A stretch of 64,000 nt of DNA from Calonectria ilicicola (Eukaryota > Ascomycota > Sordariomycetes > Hypocreales > Nectriaceae), in contig CP085827.1 in the NCBI GenBank assembly GCA_020809705.1, forward strand, positions 4,092,001 through 4,156,000. Direction: 5' to 3'. Below, piece after piece: positions 32,654 to 43,695 of this stretch. The notes under the pieces are model-generated. The model had not been told where the DNA came from. It ran no database searches and saw nothing but the letters and a program-made list of their open reading frames with translations. Positions within the stretch are counted from its first letter, which is position 1. Every line of letters begins with the position of its first letter. Both the position numbers and the translations under genes were made by a program.

Positions 32654-35278
32654 ATGTCAGCCCCGGCTCCCACACCCGGCGCTGCTCCGCCTGGCAGCTA
32701 CACAGGCCAAGCAGCAACACCTCCTGCAACTACGCACACGACGACCACGACGGGACAAACAGGCACAACCGGTGGGGCCATGTCAAACCAGAATCTCAAC
32801 CAGATTGTAAGTTTGCTTTGTTTGTTTACTCTCTGACCGAGCCGCGTTCATTAAAAACGATCGCCGTCATTGCAATGTCACGCGACCTGCCCGCCTGGCG
32901 GCTCTCTCCCCTCCCCTCCTGCAACCCTCACTGCTCGCCAGGACTCATCATTCAACATGAACCGCAGAGGCGTGGGCTGTGTGAGAAGCTCATACGGGTT
33001 TCATCCTGGAATGACCGAACATGTCTCAAGCATTACCTGGATCAATCTGCCAGCCACTAACATTACCTAGGTTACGGACTACCTCCTCAAGAGAGGCTTC
33101 AACCGCACAGAGGAGGTCTTTCGTCAAGAGTCAAAGCATCTTGGCCCCGATGGCAAACCCATCCAGCAACTGGCCAACCTTGGCCCCAAAAAGTACACAA
33201 AGGCCTTTAACCTGCTACGGGAATGGGTGGAGAACAATTTGGAGCTATACAAGGTATGCTTCCGCCGTGCCCTGGCCTGGCACAACGTCGCTGACCGTTT
33301 CAGTTTGAACTGGCCAAACTTCAATGGCCCATCTTTGTCTACTCATACCTAGAGCTTGTCAACCATGCCTACACAGAAGAAGCCAAGATATTCCTACGTG
33401 ATATTGGCCCTCATTTCCAACCCATTCATGCAGATGACCTTAAGACATTTGCCACCGTCACACTCCCCCAGCACATTGCTGAAAATTCCGTCACCAAACT
33501 TTACCGGGAAAATAAGTACCGGATCCCCTTGAATCAGCATGCCACTGGTGATTTATTCAACTTTTTGGAAAGAGAGTCAGAGCAAGGCGGCGCTGTCATT
33601 CGGCAATTGCTGGTGTCTCATTGTCAGGTCGACTCCACCGCTCGAGGACCCATCACCCCCTTCAGCTTCGAGGCCGTCTATAGGAAGTCGAGGAACATGG
33701 AGATTGAAGAGGTTGATGCCAATGAAGGTATCCCAGGTGTCAATATCGGACTTTCCAACAAGGATGTTCTGGACCCAACCGCTCCCCTGAAGCTCGGCCC
33801 TCTTCCCATGGATGTCGACCTCAAGGACGATGTGCGAGCTGAGCTTGAAGATGAGGAGCGACGGAAGCCGCCACCTGCCGGCAAGGCGAGCCTCTTGGAT
33901 GAGTTTGATCAGAAAATCAAGCGCGAAGAGAGTGCCGATGCACCGAGCAGAGCCGACCTCCCGTTACCGCCCTCAAGACCTCGGGACATTATGCTTGAAA
34001 TGCAAAAGGTGCGAGAGAACCGAGATAGATTCAAGATTGATGCTCCAGCTACTGGTGGCGTGGGAGTTCCCATAAGCGCATGCATGTTTACATTTCACAA
34101 TAGTCTTGGAAGGTGAGTTGTCCTACTTTGCCACGATTTATCATAGCTAATGGATTAGTGTTGCCTGCATGGACTTCTCTAATGATGGCCAAATGGTTGC
34201 AGTTGGCACAACCGAGTCGTACATTCGGGTGTGGTCACTTGACGGCAAGGCTCTTCCGACCATGAACGCTCATGAAAAGGACGCCAAGTTCAACAGTCGC
34301 AAACTTATTGGACACGCTGCACCCGTCTACGATGTATCGTTCTCAGATTCTGTCTCGGGTCCTCCCCAGAAGCTGTTTGGAGATGAGGGCAAGCCAAACC
34401 CCGCCATAGATACGCGACCTAAACTTTTGCTATCCTCTTCAGCCGACGGTCATATTCGCATGTGGTCGCTTGAGTCCTGGAGCTGTCTCTGTCTCTACAA
34501 GTCGCACGATGGTCCCGTCTTCCGATCTCTCTGGGGTCCCCACGGGCATTATTTTGTAAGTGGAGGGTATGACAAGGCTGTTCGCGTTTGGATGCAAGAT
34601 CACGCCTCACCCCAGCGACTCCTTGTTGGACACGACACAGCCATCTCGTCTCTGGCCTGGCACCCCAACGGCATGTACGTCTTTTCTGCATCTGATGAGA
34701 CGGACAAGTCGATTCGAATGTGGTCTGTGGTGACGGGGTCTTGTGTCAGAGTCTTCACTGGCCACACGGATTACGTCAGTGCTCTAGAGTGCGCACCCAA
34801 CGGAAAGATTTTGGCCAGTGCAGACACTGCCGGCAACATTTTCTTCTGGGATATCGCCAAGGGCACCCGCATCAAGCGATCACGTGGTCACGGAAAGGGG
34901 GGCATCTGGTCCTTGAGCTTCAGCGTCGAGTCCAACGTCCTGGCGTCAGGAGGCCAGGACGGTACAGTACGATTGTGGGACGTTGAACTGCCAGCTGATC
35001 CCCAAAAGGCTACCCAGCAGCAGGTCGGACTGGATGCAGCTGCGACAGGTACCGATGCCAACGCGAACACTACAAATGACGCACCCCGAACTGGCGGCGG
35101 TGCATCTGGGCAAGCTTCAACGTCTGGAACAAGCGGAACTAAGAAGAAGAACAAGGAGGTGATGATTACGCCAGACCAGATTAGCGCGTTTCCAACCAAA
35201 AAGACGCCTGTTATGAAGGTCAAGTTCACGCGAATGAATCTGGTGATTGTGGGAGGCTGCTACGAGCCGGGGCGATAG
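32654..35278 (+). CDS. TAF5: TFIID/SAGA subunit TAF5
   Basis: WD40 scaffold shared by TFIID and SAGA, acting at RNA polymerase II promoters. Exons 32654-32806, 33071-33253, 33304-34112 and 34159-35278 give 754 residues; all junctions are GT-AG and in phase, with a 264-bp first intron. After a Pro/Thr-rich start (1-50), a LisH segment ([17 protein letters not shown]) begins at 52. The TAF5 NTD2 domain (about 95-235) follows, with [13 protein letters not shown] and [16 protein letters not shown]. The C-terminal half is a WD40 propeller with six or more repeats ([34 protein letters not shown]). A Thr/Ala-rich insert (about 665-715) interrupts before the last strand. Confidence 0.94.
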
Positions 35279-35724
35279 GAGACCTACTCGAGCGGCATAG
35301 AGATACCAACAGCAACGACAACAAGGGGCGAGCACAAAACAGAACGCAAATCGAGGCGAAAGCGAGGAATGTCCTCGGCAAAACCACCGCAGGGAAGAAT
35401 GGAGTGTGGGGAATGAGCCTGGGACAGTTGACAGTATACCAATTAGTTGTACAATAGAAAACGGCTCAGTAATTCATCCATGACAATATACCTATATATC
35501 AATGCGCCAACTATCCTTCAGTGCCTGAATCGGGTAGTGGGCGAGCGGTGGGCCCCACTGACGTCTGCTACTAGGTGCTGCCTTGTATCCACCACGTTCC
35601 AGCCCAGGCCCCAAGCTCTAGCCGCCTCAGCCCTTACACTGCAGCGAGCGACCTCATCGCATCACCGCACCGTCTCCGATTCGCGCCTACGAGCAGAGCC
35701 CTGCGTCTGCTCACCTTCACAGCC

Positions 35725-37507
35725 ATGGACGTCGAAGAGTCGCCTTGGGCGGATTCGTCTCAGCCTACACAAACGTCCCAGGCTGAGACGACACCCGCCG
35801 CGCAATCGTCCGCCACTCCCGCTGCATCGGCTGCCCCTCGCCCGTCCCGCGGACCTCGCCGCCTCGTCGCCCAGCCTACTCGCCTGGAGGCGGTTGAGGA
35901 TCCCCTCGGTCCTCTCGGCGCCGCTCCAGACGACAATGCCCCAGTTCACGACTCCCCGCCGGTGCCTCCTCTGAAGGAGCAGGTGGTGATTCGTACCACT
36001 ATGCCCCAGCCCCAGCAGCAGCAGCCCCGACGCCCCGATCCTCATCGCCTCGAAGACGACGACGCGGACGGCCCTCGAGGGCCCCGTCCTCCGCCTCCCG
36101 TCGATGCCGCGACGCCCAGCAGCGTCCGATCCAGCACGCAGCCCAGCGTCAGCATCGAACAAGCGGCCAAGCCCAGCTTCCAAATCAGTGTCGGCGACCC
36201 ACACAAGGTTGGCGACTTGACTAGTTCCCATATCGTCTACTCTGTGCGAACAAAGGTAAGCCAAATGCTCTCCATCTGCTGCTGGCCGAGTTGAGCTGAG
36301 CTGACCCGACCTCGATAGACCACCTCCAAGGGGTACAAGCAGCCCGAGTTTGAGGTCAAGCGCCGGTACCGGGACTTTCTGTGGCTCTACAACACTCTCC
36401 ATGGTAACAATCCTGGAATTGTGGTGCCGCCTCCTCCCGAGAAGCAGGCCGTCGGCCGTTTCGACAGCAACTTTGTCGAGAGTCGAAGAGCTGCTCTAGA
36501 AAAGATGCTCAACAAGACTGCGATCCACCCAACCCTGCAGCACGACCCCGACTTGAAGCTGTTTCTCGAGAGCGAATCATTCAATGTCGATGTCAAGCAC
36601 AAAGAGCGAAGGGAACCCATCCCTACCGAGAGCAAGGGTGTGTTTGGATCCTTTGGTCTCAGTGTTGGTGGTGGAAACAAGTTTGTGGAGCAGGACGACT
36701 GGTTCCATGACCGCAAGGTCTATCTCGATGCTCTCGAAAGCCAGCTCAAGGCCCTGCTCAAGGCAATGGAAACCATGGTCAGCCAGCGCAAGATGATGGC
36801 CGAGGCTGCTGGTGACTTTTCAGCCTCGCTCCATGCTCTTTCAACTGTCGAGCTCTCTCCATCCCTCTCTGGACCCCTGGATGCCCTCTCAGAACTCCAA
36901 CTCACCATTCGTGACGTCTACGACCGTCAAGCCCAACAAGATGTCCTTACCTTTGGTATTATTATTGAGGAATACATCCGCCTTATTGGCTCTGTAAAGC
37001 AAGCTTTCAGTCAACGCCAGAAGGCTTTCTACTCGTGGCACTCGGCCGAGTCGGAACTACAGAAGAAGAAGACTTCGCAAGACAAGCTTCTCCGACAGGG
37101 CAAGAGCCAGCAGGACCGCCTTAACCAGGTCGGTGCTGAGGTTGGCGAGGCGGAGCGCAAGGTGCATCAGGCTAGGCTGCTGTTTGAGGATATGGGACGT
37201 CTAATGCGCAGCGAGCTGGATCGATTTGAGCGGGAGAAGGTGGAGGATTTCAAGAGCGGAGTTGAGACTTTCCTCGAGAGCGCTGTCGAGGCACAAAAGG
37301 AGGTGAGTAACCAAATGCACACCCGCAATATATGCCACTCAAAGATGCTAATTTTTACAGCTTATTGAGAAGTGGGAGACATTCTTGATGCAGCTGGATG
37401 CTGAGGATGATGAGGCTGTCTTCTACAGGCCCCCGGTCATCCAATCCAAACCCGGCGACACTGCCATTGATCGGGCCCGCGCGACCATAAACGACGACTC
37501 TGATTAG
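35725..37507 (+). CDS. VPS5: Sorting nexin Vps5 (retromer PX-BAR subunit)
   Basis: Endosomal membrane-tubulating subunit of retromer, bringing receptors such as Vps10 back to the Golgi. Exons 35725-36255, 36319-37302 and 37361-37507 give 553 residues, in phase. An acidic/Pro-rich disordered N-terminus (1-150) precedes a PX domain (about 155-275) with the phosphoinositide-binding RRYRDFLWL and VVPPPPEKQ segments. A C-terminal BAR domain follows (about 320-540, coiled coils such as LEKMLN and DRLNQVGAEVGEAERKV). The N-terminus starts at the ATG after a long leader with no stop-free ATG; a frame extension upstream to 35575 begins with TTG and was not used. It converges on bL31m. Confidence 0.93.
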
Positions 37508-37756
37508 CATTGATCATGAAATTTTATAACACAGTGGTGGAGGTTCCTGTCAAGGACTTTATTCCCTTTATATCATACAAGCCTCGAGGCCTATGCTGTT
37601 GTACATATTGAAAACTACCCATCCATCCGCTCTGTCGTGCATTTTTGACACATATGATCTGACACCATGAACTCGTGATATTGCCTCCGGCAACGCCTGT
37701 AGCGATTCCTCCTCGCCTATGGGACATATTGGCGGAAAGCGTGACTATTTCGTTCT

Positions 37757-38209
37757 TTACTTTCTCTTCTTGGCTTGCTTCTTGGGACCCGAGTCCTTCA
37801 TTGATGAAGCATCTTGAGCAGGAGCGTAGCCGGTGATGAGGTCTGCATAACCATCATCCGCAGCGCCTTCTTCGGAGGTTCCGGAGTCGTAGGCTCGGCC
37901 GAAACGTTCACGGAAAGCAGCGAGCTTACCGGCCTCATCGAGCTCGACGTTCTTCAGCGACTTTTCGCTGGGCTGCCAGAGCAGCGTATTGCGGGTGTCC
38001 TTGGTGGCTCGGTAGATGGGGAGGGGCGATGTGGTGCGCATAGTGTAGGCGGAGCCGTCTGAGAGCGTCACGAGCTGGGTAAAGGTGTAGGGACGGCGAG
38101 GTCGAGGAATAAAGGTGGCATTCCTCACTTGGGTTCGAGCAAGTCGGACGGCTTTGGTGGTTGCTCGCGTTGGCGCGAGGGCCATGGGCATGGCGCAGAG
38201 ACTCGCCAT
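37757..38209 (-). CDS. Mitochondrial large-subunit ribosomal protein bL31m
   Basis: Component of the mitochondrial 54S ribosomal subunit (yeast Mrpl36 equivalent). Single exon, 150 residues. The first about 30 residues are rich in Arg, Ala and Thr and lack acids, as in a mitochondrial presequence. The core RRPYTFTQLVTLSDGSAYT and TTSPLPIYRATKDTRNTLLW matches fungal bL31m, with LDEAGKLAAFRERFG after it. The C-terminus is a Lys-rich tail. It is divergent from the flavin-reductase-like gene and convergent with VPS5. Confidence 0.86.
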   Translation of the reverse strand: MASLCAMPMALAPTRATTKAVRLARTQVRNATFIPRPRRPYTFTQLVTLSDGSAYTMRTTSPLPIYRATKDTRNTLLWQPSEKSLKNVELDEAGKLAAFRERFGRAYDSGTSEEGAADDGYADLITGYAPAQDASSMKDSGPKKQAKKRK

Positions 38210-38551
38210 GGTGGACAGGGTGCAGGCTGTTCAAGCCTCGACTGCGACACTGGCGATTGAGAGGCTTCTAGGTGCAATTGGCCCACTGGCAGCGTGGTTG
38301 TTCGAGCCGTCGTCGTCGGCGTGATCTGGCGATATGTCGGGTAAAATTTGGCAGGTGGATTTGGACCGCACCGCTAGCTCGGCGGCCGGCCTTCGGTTTC
38401 TTATCGATAAGGCCCACCTTGCGCAAAGTTGCGGACGGCGACTAGCAACGACAAGAGTCAATATCCAGGGGAACAGTTCTTAGAATACATCCATTCATTA
38501 ATTTTTTCCGACCCGTATTGTTTCCCGGTGGAAGGATATGCACTTGGGGCG
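38210..38551. promoter_or_regulatory. Bidirectional promoter: bL31m / flavin-reductase-like
   Basis: 342 bp between two divergent ATGs, both of proteins with presequence-like N-termini. No other gene or obvious TATA. Confidence 0.5.
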
Positions 38552-39390
38552 ATGAAGAGCTCCAGGGTGCTGCGCAATGGGGGGAGGGTGCTGGAGAAAC
38601 TCGGAGGCATGGGAACAAGACAATGGAGCTCTATGAGGACAATCGAGGCAAGATCGAGATTGTGCGAGGGATGTGGACGCCCACAGGTTGCTTCTCTCCA
38701 GAGAAACTCTCTAAATAGTGAGTCTACGATTCTCAATGTCAATAGTGTTGCTAATCGGCTCCAGAAACCGCTTCTCGAAGCATCAATACTACTACTGCCG
38801 TCCCGAACTTGTGGCATACCTCCCCTGCCAAACCTCCGACCTCCCATCCGACCACCTCTGAGCCTCTTCCTGAGCAGCTTCGCTCCATTATGCGACTGCT
38901 CCCTCATTCCGTTGTTGTTTGCACCACCCGCGGATCCGACGGAGGCATTCGAGCCATGACAATGTCATCTTTTACCTCGCTGACGCTGTCCCCGACACCG
39001 CTCGTCACTTTTAACATCGCAACGCCTAGTCGAACGCTCGATGCTATATCGGAGAGTGGAGCATTCACTGTACATATACTTGCTGGCGATATCACTGGCG
39101 CAACTGTGGCGTCACACTTTACAAGAGGAAATATGGGCGACGCACTAGAGGGCTTGGATGTGACGTGCGAAGGAGATATACCAGTGCTACGAGGCGAAGG
39201 CGTCATGTTTGCGCTGCGATGTAAGATACTCAAGGATGCGGCTGAGGGGGGGCTTGTAAAGGTCCGTGACCATGTGATTGTTGTAGGAGAAGTTATAGAG
39301 ATGGTCCCTGTAAAGGGGGAGCAAGGATTCGGGCTGACATATGGCGATCGAAGATATCGCCAGGTCGGCCAGGTATTAGAACAGGAATAG
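38552..39390 (+). CDS. Flavin-reductase-like (FMN-binding split barrel) protein, probably mitochondrial
   Basis: Exons 38552-38717 and 38765-39390 (GTGAGT/CAG, in phase) give 263 residues. The N-terminal about 60 residues are rich in Arg, Ser and Asn with almost no acids, fitting a mitochondrial presequence. From about 95 it matches the flavin reductase-like domain: MRLLPHSVVVCTTRG, MTMSSFTSLTLSPTPLVTFNI, a shortened FTRGNMGDALEG loop and HVIVVGEVIEM. It should bind FMN; the physiological partner and substrate are not known for these fungal proteins. Confidence 0.86.
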
Positions 39391-41005
39391 ACAAGTGTAC
39401 TACTAGCATATGGATTAGGCATAGAACCTGCACCGCCCTAGAGGCAGCTTTTGATTCTGACAGTCACACAAGCAACACCATCCGGATCCCACGGCGCTTG
39501 CAGCGGTGCCTTGAGTCGAGAGCTGGGGCGGTGAAACCACACAAGGAGACCGGCGGACGTTCACGTCCAGGTCGCATGTTGGCTCGGAACAAGTGGTGGG
39601 GCCCCGCAGGAGGCAAACATTAGGCATTGCAGGCTGCCGGGCCGTTTGGGGGGCGAATTTTGTGCTTCTTACAGAAGCAACTAGAAAGAAAAGGCAGTGC
39701 CCTGCTGCACAAATGCGCTTAATGAGACATGGCTTGCTTGCGGCTAGGCTGCGGACGAGAAGGTTTACAGCGATGGAGGGGTGATGGTGGGCAGCATTCT
39801 CGGCCGGGGAAAATCCGCCTCACTTTTTTTCCTTTTGGGCTGGGGGAGCTATCAGCCTCGTCAGCCGTCTTGGTGCGCCTGCAGCTGTGGGAGCTTGCAG
39901 TTCACGGCACGCAATTGTCTTATTGGGCCACGGGGCAGAGAGGCAGACGCAGATGAGCATGGATGGCCTCAGCAGGAGGAGAAGCTAGAAGATTCGACTG
40001 TAGACTGTACTGTGTATGGCTGTCTCGCTGTATGGAGGGGCTGGCGGAGGGGCACCCCCGGCTGAAGCCTGAGACATTCTGCCAGACTGGTCTGTTTTAC
40101 CACCCCTAGCCCGAGGAGGGAACAAAGGAGGCCGGCGGCCGGGTGTACAGTAAGGACTGTGCCTTTCTTTCCTTTGTTGGCCAGGACGGGACACCTCGAG
40201 TCCAAAAAACAAAACAATCCACGAGGTTCGATTCGCCATAGAAGGCTCTAGCACTGATCCAATCAGTGGGGCGGCAGCGGCAGTGCACTGACGAGGTTTG
40301 GGGAGGGGTTGTACTTCGGCGGTCACCAGAGACCCATGGAGGGGGAGGTACCCCGCTGAGGCTCGCACTGGGCTGCAGGGGACGCGGTTGCCTGGGTGGC
40401 CTGGGCGCTTGCAGTCGTAGAAGATCAGAGATGGAATCTGATGGAAGGAAACGCAGGAGGGGCGGCTTGGACTGCTGCACCCGCCCTCGAAGCATTTCTA
40501 CCAGCGCGTCGCCGCCCTTTCTTCTCTTCTTCCCCAAACCATTCATCCCTCCTCTCTACTTTACTTGAGTAAGAAGCTTCTTCCCCAGGAGTTCGTCTTC
40601 TCTTGTTTAATTTCCTTTCTTTGTTACGATCCCCAAGGTACGTGCTATCGCTGCTATACTTGCCGTGCACGGTGCTGGTGGGAGGAGCAGCCCTGGCGTG
40701 TCCCGCATCCAGCCTTGCTCTCCCCGCCTTTTTGGCAACGGAGCTCGAGATGTTCTTTCTCTGAGGGCCGAGACGTGTCTGGATTGTTCATTGAGCACGT
40801 CGAGACTGTTCTGTCCATCACTAGAGTTTGAGTTTCTCCCTCCCCTTGTTTTTCAAAAGAACCGTTGTGTTGATTCTACACGTTTCTTTTGGCTTCCGCC
40901 CGCACCGTTTTGCACATAAATACACCACTCCCCTCTCGCTTCCCTTTCAAACAAACAACTAACAAACTCCTTCCTCTCAGTCACGATTCTTTGATACCCG
41001 CCACC
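39391..41005 (+). promoter_or_regulatory. HSP90 upstream region with 5'UTR intron and heat-shock elements
   Basis: About 1.6 kb before the HSP90 ATG. A 5'-untranslated intron at 40638-40980 is well marked: AAG/GTACGT donor, ACTAAC branch, CTCAG acceptor, 343 bp. Two perfect GAAnnTTC heat-shock half-site pairs occur at 39988-39995 and 40573-40580; the latter is probably inside the leader. Short frames across 39415-40919 have no domain character. Confidence 0.65.
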
Positions 41006-43188
41006 ATGTCTGAGACTTTCGAGTTCCAGGCTGAGATTTCTCAGCTTCTCTCCCTTATCATCAACACCGTCTACTCCAACAAGGAGATCTTCCTCCGAGA
41101 GATCGTTTCCAACGCCTCCGATGCTCTCGATAAGATCCGATACAAGTCCTTGTCGGACCCTAGCCAGCTCGACTCTGGCAAGGACCTCCGCATCGACATC
41201 ATCCCTGACAAGGTCAACAAGACCTTGACCATCCGTGACAGCGGTATCGGTATGACCAAGGCTGTAAGTTTTCTCTATACTACCCTTGCTTACTCAGTTT
41301 GGGCTACATTGACTAACACATCGCTCAGGACCTCGTCAACAACCTTGGTACCATTGCCCGCTCCGGCACCAAGCAGTTCATGGAGGCCCTCACCGCCGGT
41401 GCTGATGTTTCCATGATTGGTCAGTTCGGTGTTGGTTTCTACTCTGCCTACCTTGTTGCCGACCAGGTCAAGGTCATCTCCAAGCACAACGATGACGAGC
41501 AGTACGTCTGGGAGTCTTCTGCCGGTGGTACTTTCTCCATCACTGCCGACACTGAGGGTCCCCAACTGGGCCGTGGTACTTCCATCATCCTCCACCTCAA
41601 GGAGGAGCAGACCGAGTACCTAAACGAGAGCAAGATCAAGGAGGTCATCAAGAAGCACTCCGAGTTCATCTCCTACCCCATCTACCTCCACGTCGAGAAG
41701 GAGACAGAGAAGGAGGTCCCTGATGAGGAGGCCGAGGCCGAGGTCGAGGAGGTCACCGAGGAGGGTGACGACGACAAGAAGCCCAAGATCGAGGAGGTCG
41801 ACGACGAGGAGGAGGAGAAGGAGAAGAAGCCCAAGACCAAGAAGATCAAGGAGACAAAGATCGAGGAGGAGGAGCTCAACAAGCAGAAGCCCATCTGGAC
41901 TCGCAACCCCCAGGACATTGAGCAGGAGGAGTACGCCTCCTTCTACAAGTCTCTCTCCAACGACTGGGAGGACCACCTCGCTGTCAAGCACTTCTCCGTC
42001 GAGGGTCAACTCGAGTTCCGTGCCATCCTCTTCGTCCCCAAGCGTGCTCCCTTTGACCTCTTTGAGACCAAGAAGACCAAGAACAACATCAAGCTCTACG
42101 TCCGTCGTGTCTTCATCACTGATGACGCCACCGACCTCATCCCCGAGTGGCTCGGCTTCGTCAAGGGTGTTGTCGACTCTGAGGATCTTCCCCTCAACCT
42201 GTCTCGTGAGACCCTTCAGCAGAACAAGATCATGAAGGTCATCAAGAAGAACATCGTCAAGAAGTCTCTTGAGCTCTTCCAGGAGATTGCTGAGGACAAG
42301 GAGCAGTTCGACAAGTTCTACAGCGCCTTCTCCAAGAACCTCAAGCTCGGAATCCACGAGGACTCCCAGAACCGACAGATCCTCGCCAAGCTCCTCCGCT
42401 TCAACTCCACCAAGTCTGGCGATGAGCTCACCTCCCTCTCTGACTACGTCACCCGCATGCCTGAGCACCAGAACAACATGTACTACATCACTGGCGAGTC
42501 TATCAAGGCTGTCTCCAAGTCTCCCTTCCTTGACACCCTCAAGGAGAAGGGCTTCGAGGTTCTGTTCCTCGTTGACCCCATTGATGAGTACGCCATGACT
42601 CAGCTCAAGGAGTTCGAGGGCAAGAAGCTCGTCGACATCACCAAGGACTTCGAGCTCGAGGAGACCGACGAGGAGAAGAAGGCCCGCGAGGACGAGGAGA
42701 AGGAGTACGAGGGTCTCTCCAAGGCTCTCAAGAACGTTCTCGGCGAGAAGGTCGAGAAGGTTGTCGTCTCCCACAAGCTCGGCTCCTCCCCTTGCGCCAT
42801 CCGAACTGGCCAGTTCGGTTGGTCCGCTAACATGGAGCGTATCATGAAGGCCCAGGCCCTCCGTGATACCTCCATGTCCTCCTACATGTCCTCCAAGAAG
42901 ACTTTCGAGATCTCTCCCAAGTCTCTCATCATCCAGGAGCTCAAGAAGAAGGTCGAGGCCGACGGTGAGAACGACCGCACTGTCAAGTCCATCGTCCAGC
43001 TCCTCTTCGAGACCTCCCTCCTCGTCTCTGGCTTCACCATTGACGAGCCCGCCGGCTTCGCCGAGCGCATCCACAAGCTCGTCCAGCTCGGTCTCAACAT
43101 TGAGGAGGATGAGTCCGCCCCCGCCGAGGCTGCCGAGGACACCCCCGCTGCCCCTGCTGGCGACTCCAACATGGAGGAGGTTGACTAA
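41006..43188 (+). CDS. HSP90: Cytosolic HSP90 chaperone
   Basis: ATP-dependent dimeric chaperone that matures kinases, receptors and transcription factors in the cytosol and nucleus. Exons 41006-41263 and 41329-43188 (GTAAGT/CAG) give 705 residues. The N-terminal GHKL ATPase domain carries [27 protein letters not shown] and [13 protein letters not shown] charged Glu/Lys linker covers about 212-265. The middle domain has [17 protein letters not shown] residues with the catalytic-loop Arg, and the C-terminus ends MEEVD, the TPR-cochaperone docking signal. The codon choice is strongly C-ending and GAG/AAG-rich, unlike most neighbours, as expected of a highly expressed gene. It converges on the sterol acyltransferase. 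Confidence 0.98.
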
Positions 43189-43695
43189 ACGATACACGAT
43201 ACCAAAAAGTCACGGAGTTGGGATATGGTTTTTCAAATGGGATTGATGCGACCCGTCGCTTTCTAATTCCTCATCCAAACAGGATGGATGGGGTGGTGTA
43301 ACTCTAACTCGATGATTATGAACAGATGAGGTAGATGCAATCGATGTCATAGAATCACTTTTTTCGGTTCCCTGTTTCTATAATTGTGATGTGATGTGAA
43401 GTAATCCAATTCGTTCCTATTGTATTTAAAAGCAGCCTTGCCAGAGGCTGTTGTTTGCGGTGAGCTATTCTCACATTGAGATGAATTAAAAACGTGTAGT
43501 TGGCCTTTTGATGACTGGTGTCAAGGAAGGCTAGGCTATTCCTGTCGTAAAGCCGCTTGGTCACCTAGGTGAAGCTAGATGGCAAAGTGGGGACACGACT
43601 AACTAGATCCACGACAAAGGGTATGGGGGGGTATAATTTCTATCTATTGTTACTACTATACATGTGGCATTTATTTTTACATTGTTTAAACGGCT
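43189..43695. other. Intergenic: convergent 3' regions of HSP90 and the acyltransferase
   Basis: 507 bp, AT-rich, no gene recognised; contains the two 3' untranslated regions. Confidence 0.5.

Noticed and set aside
41620..43197. 525-codon open frame antisense to HSP90
   Set aside because: Leu/Glu/Asp/Val-rich product with no domain. It is created by the strong C-ending codon choice of HSP90 on the other strand.
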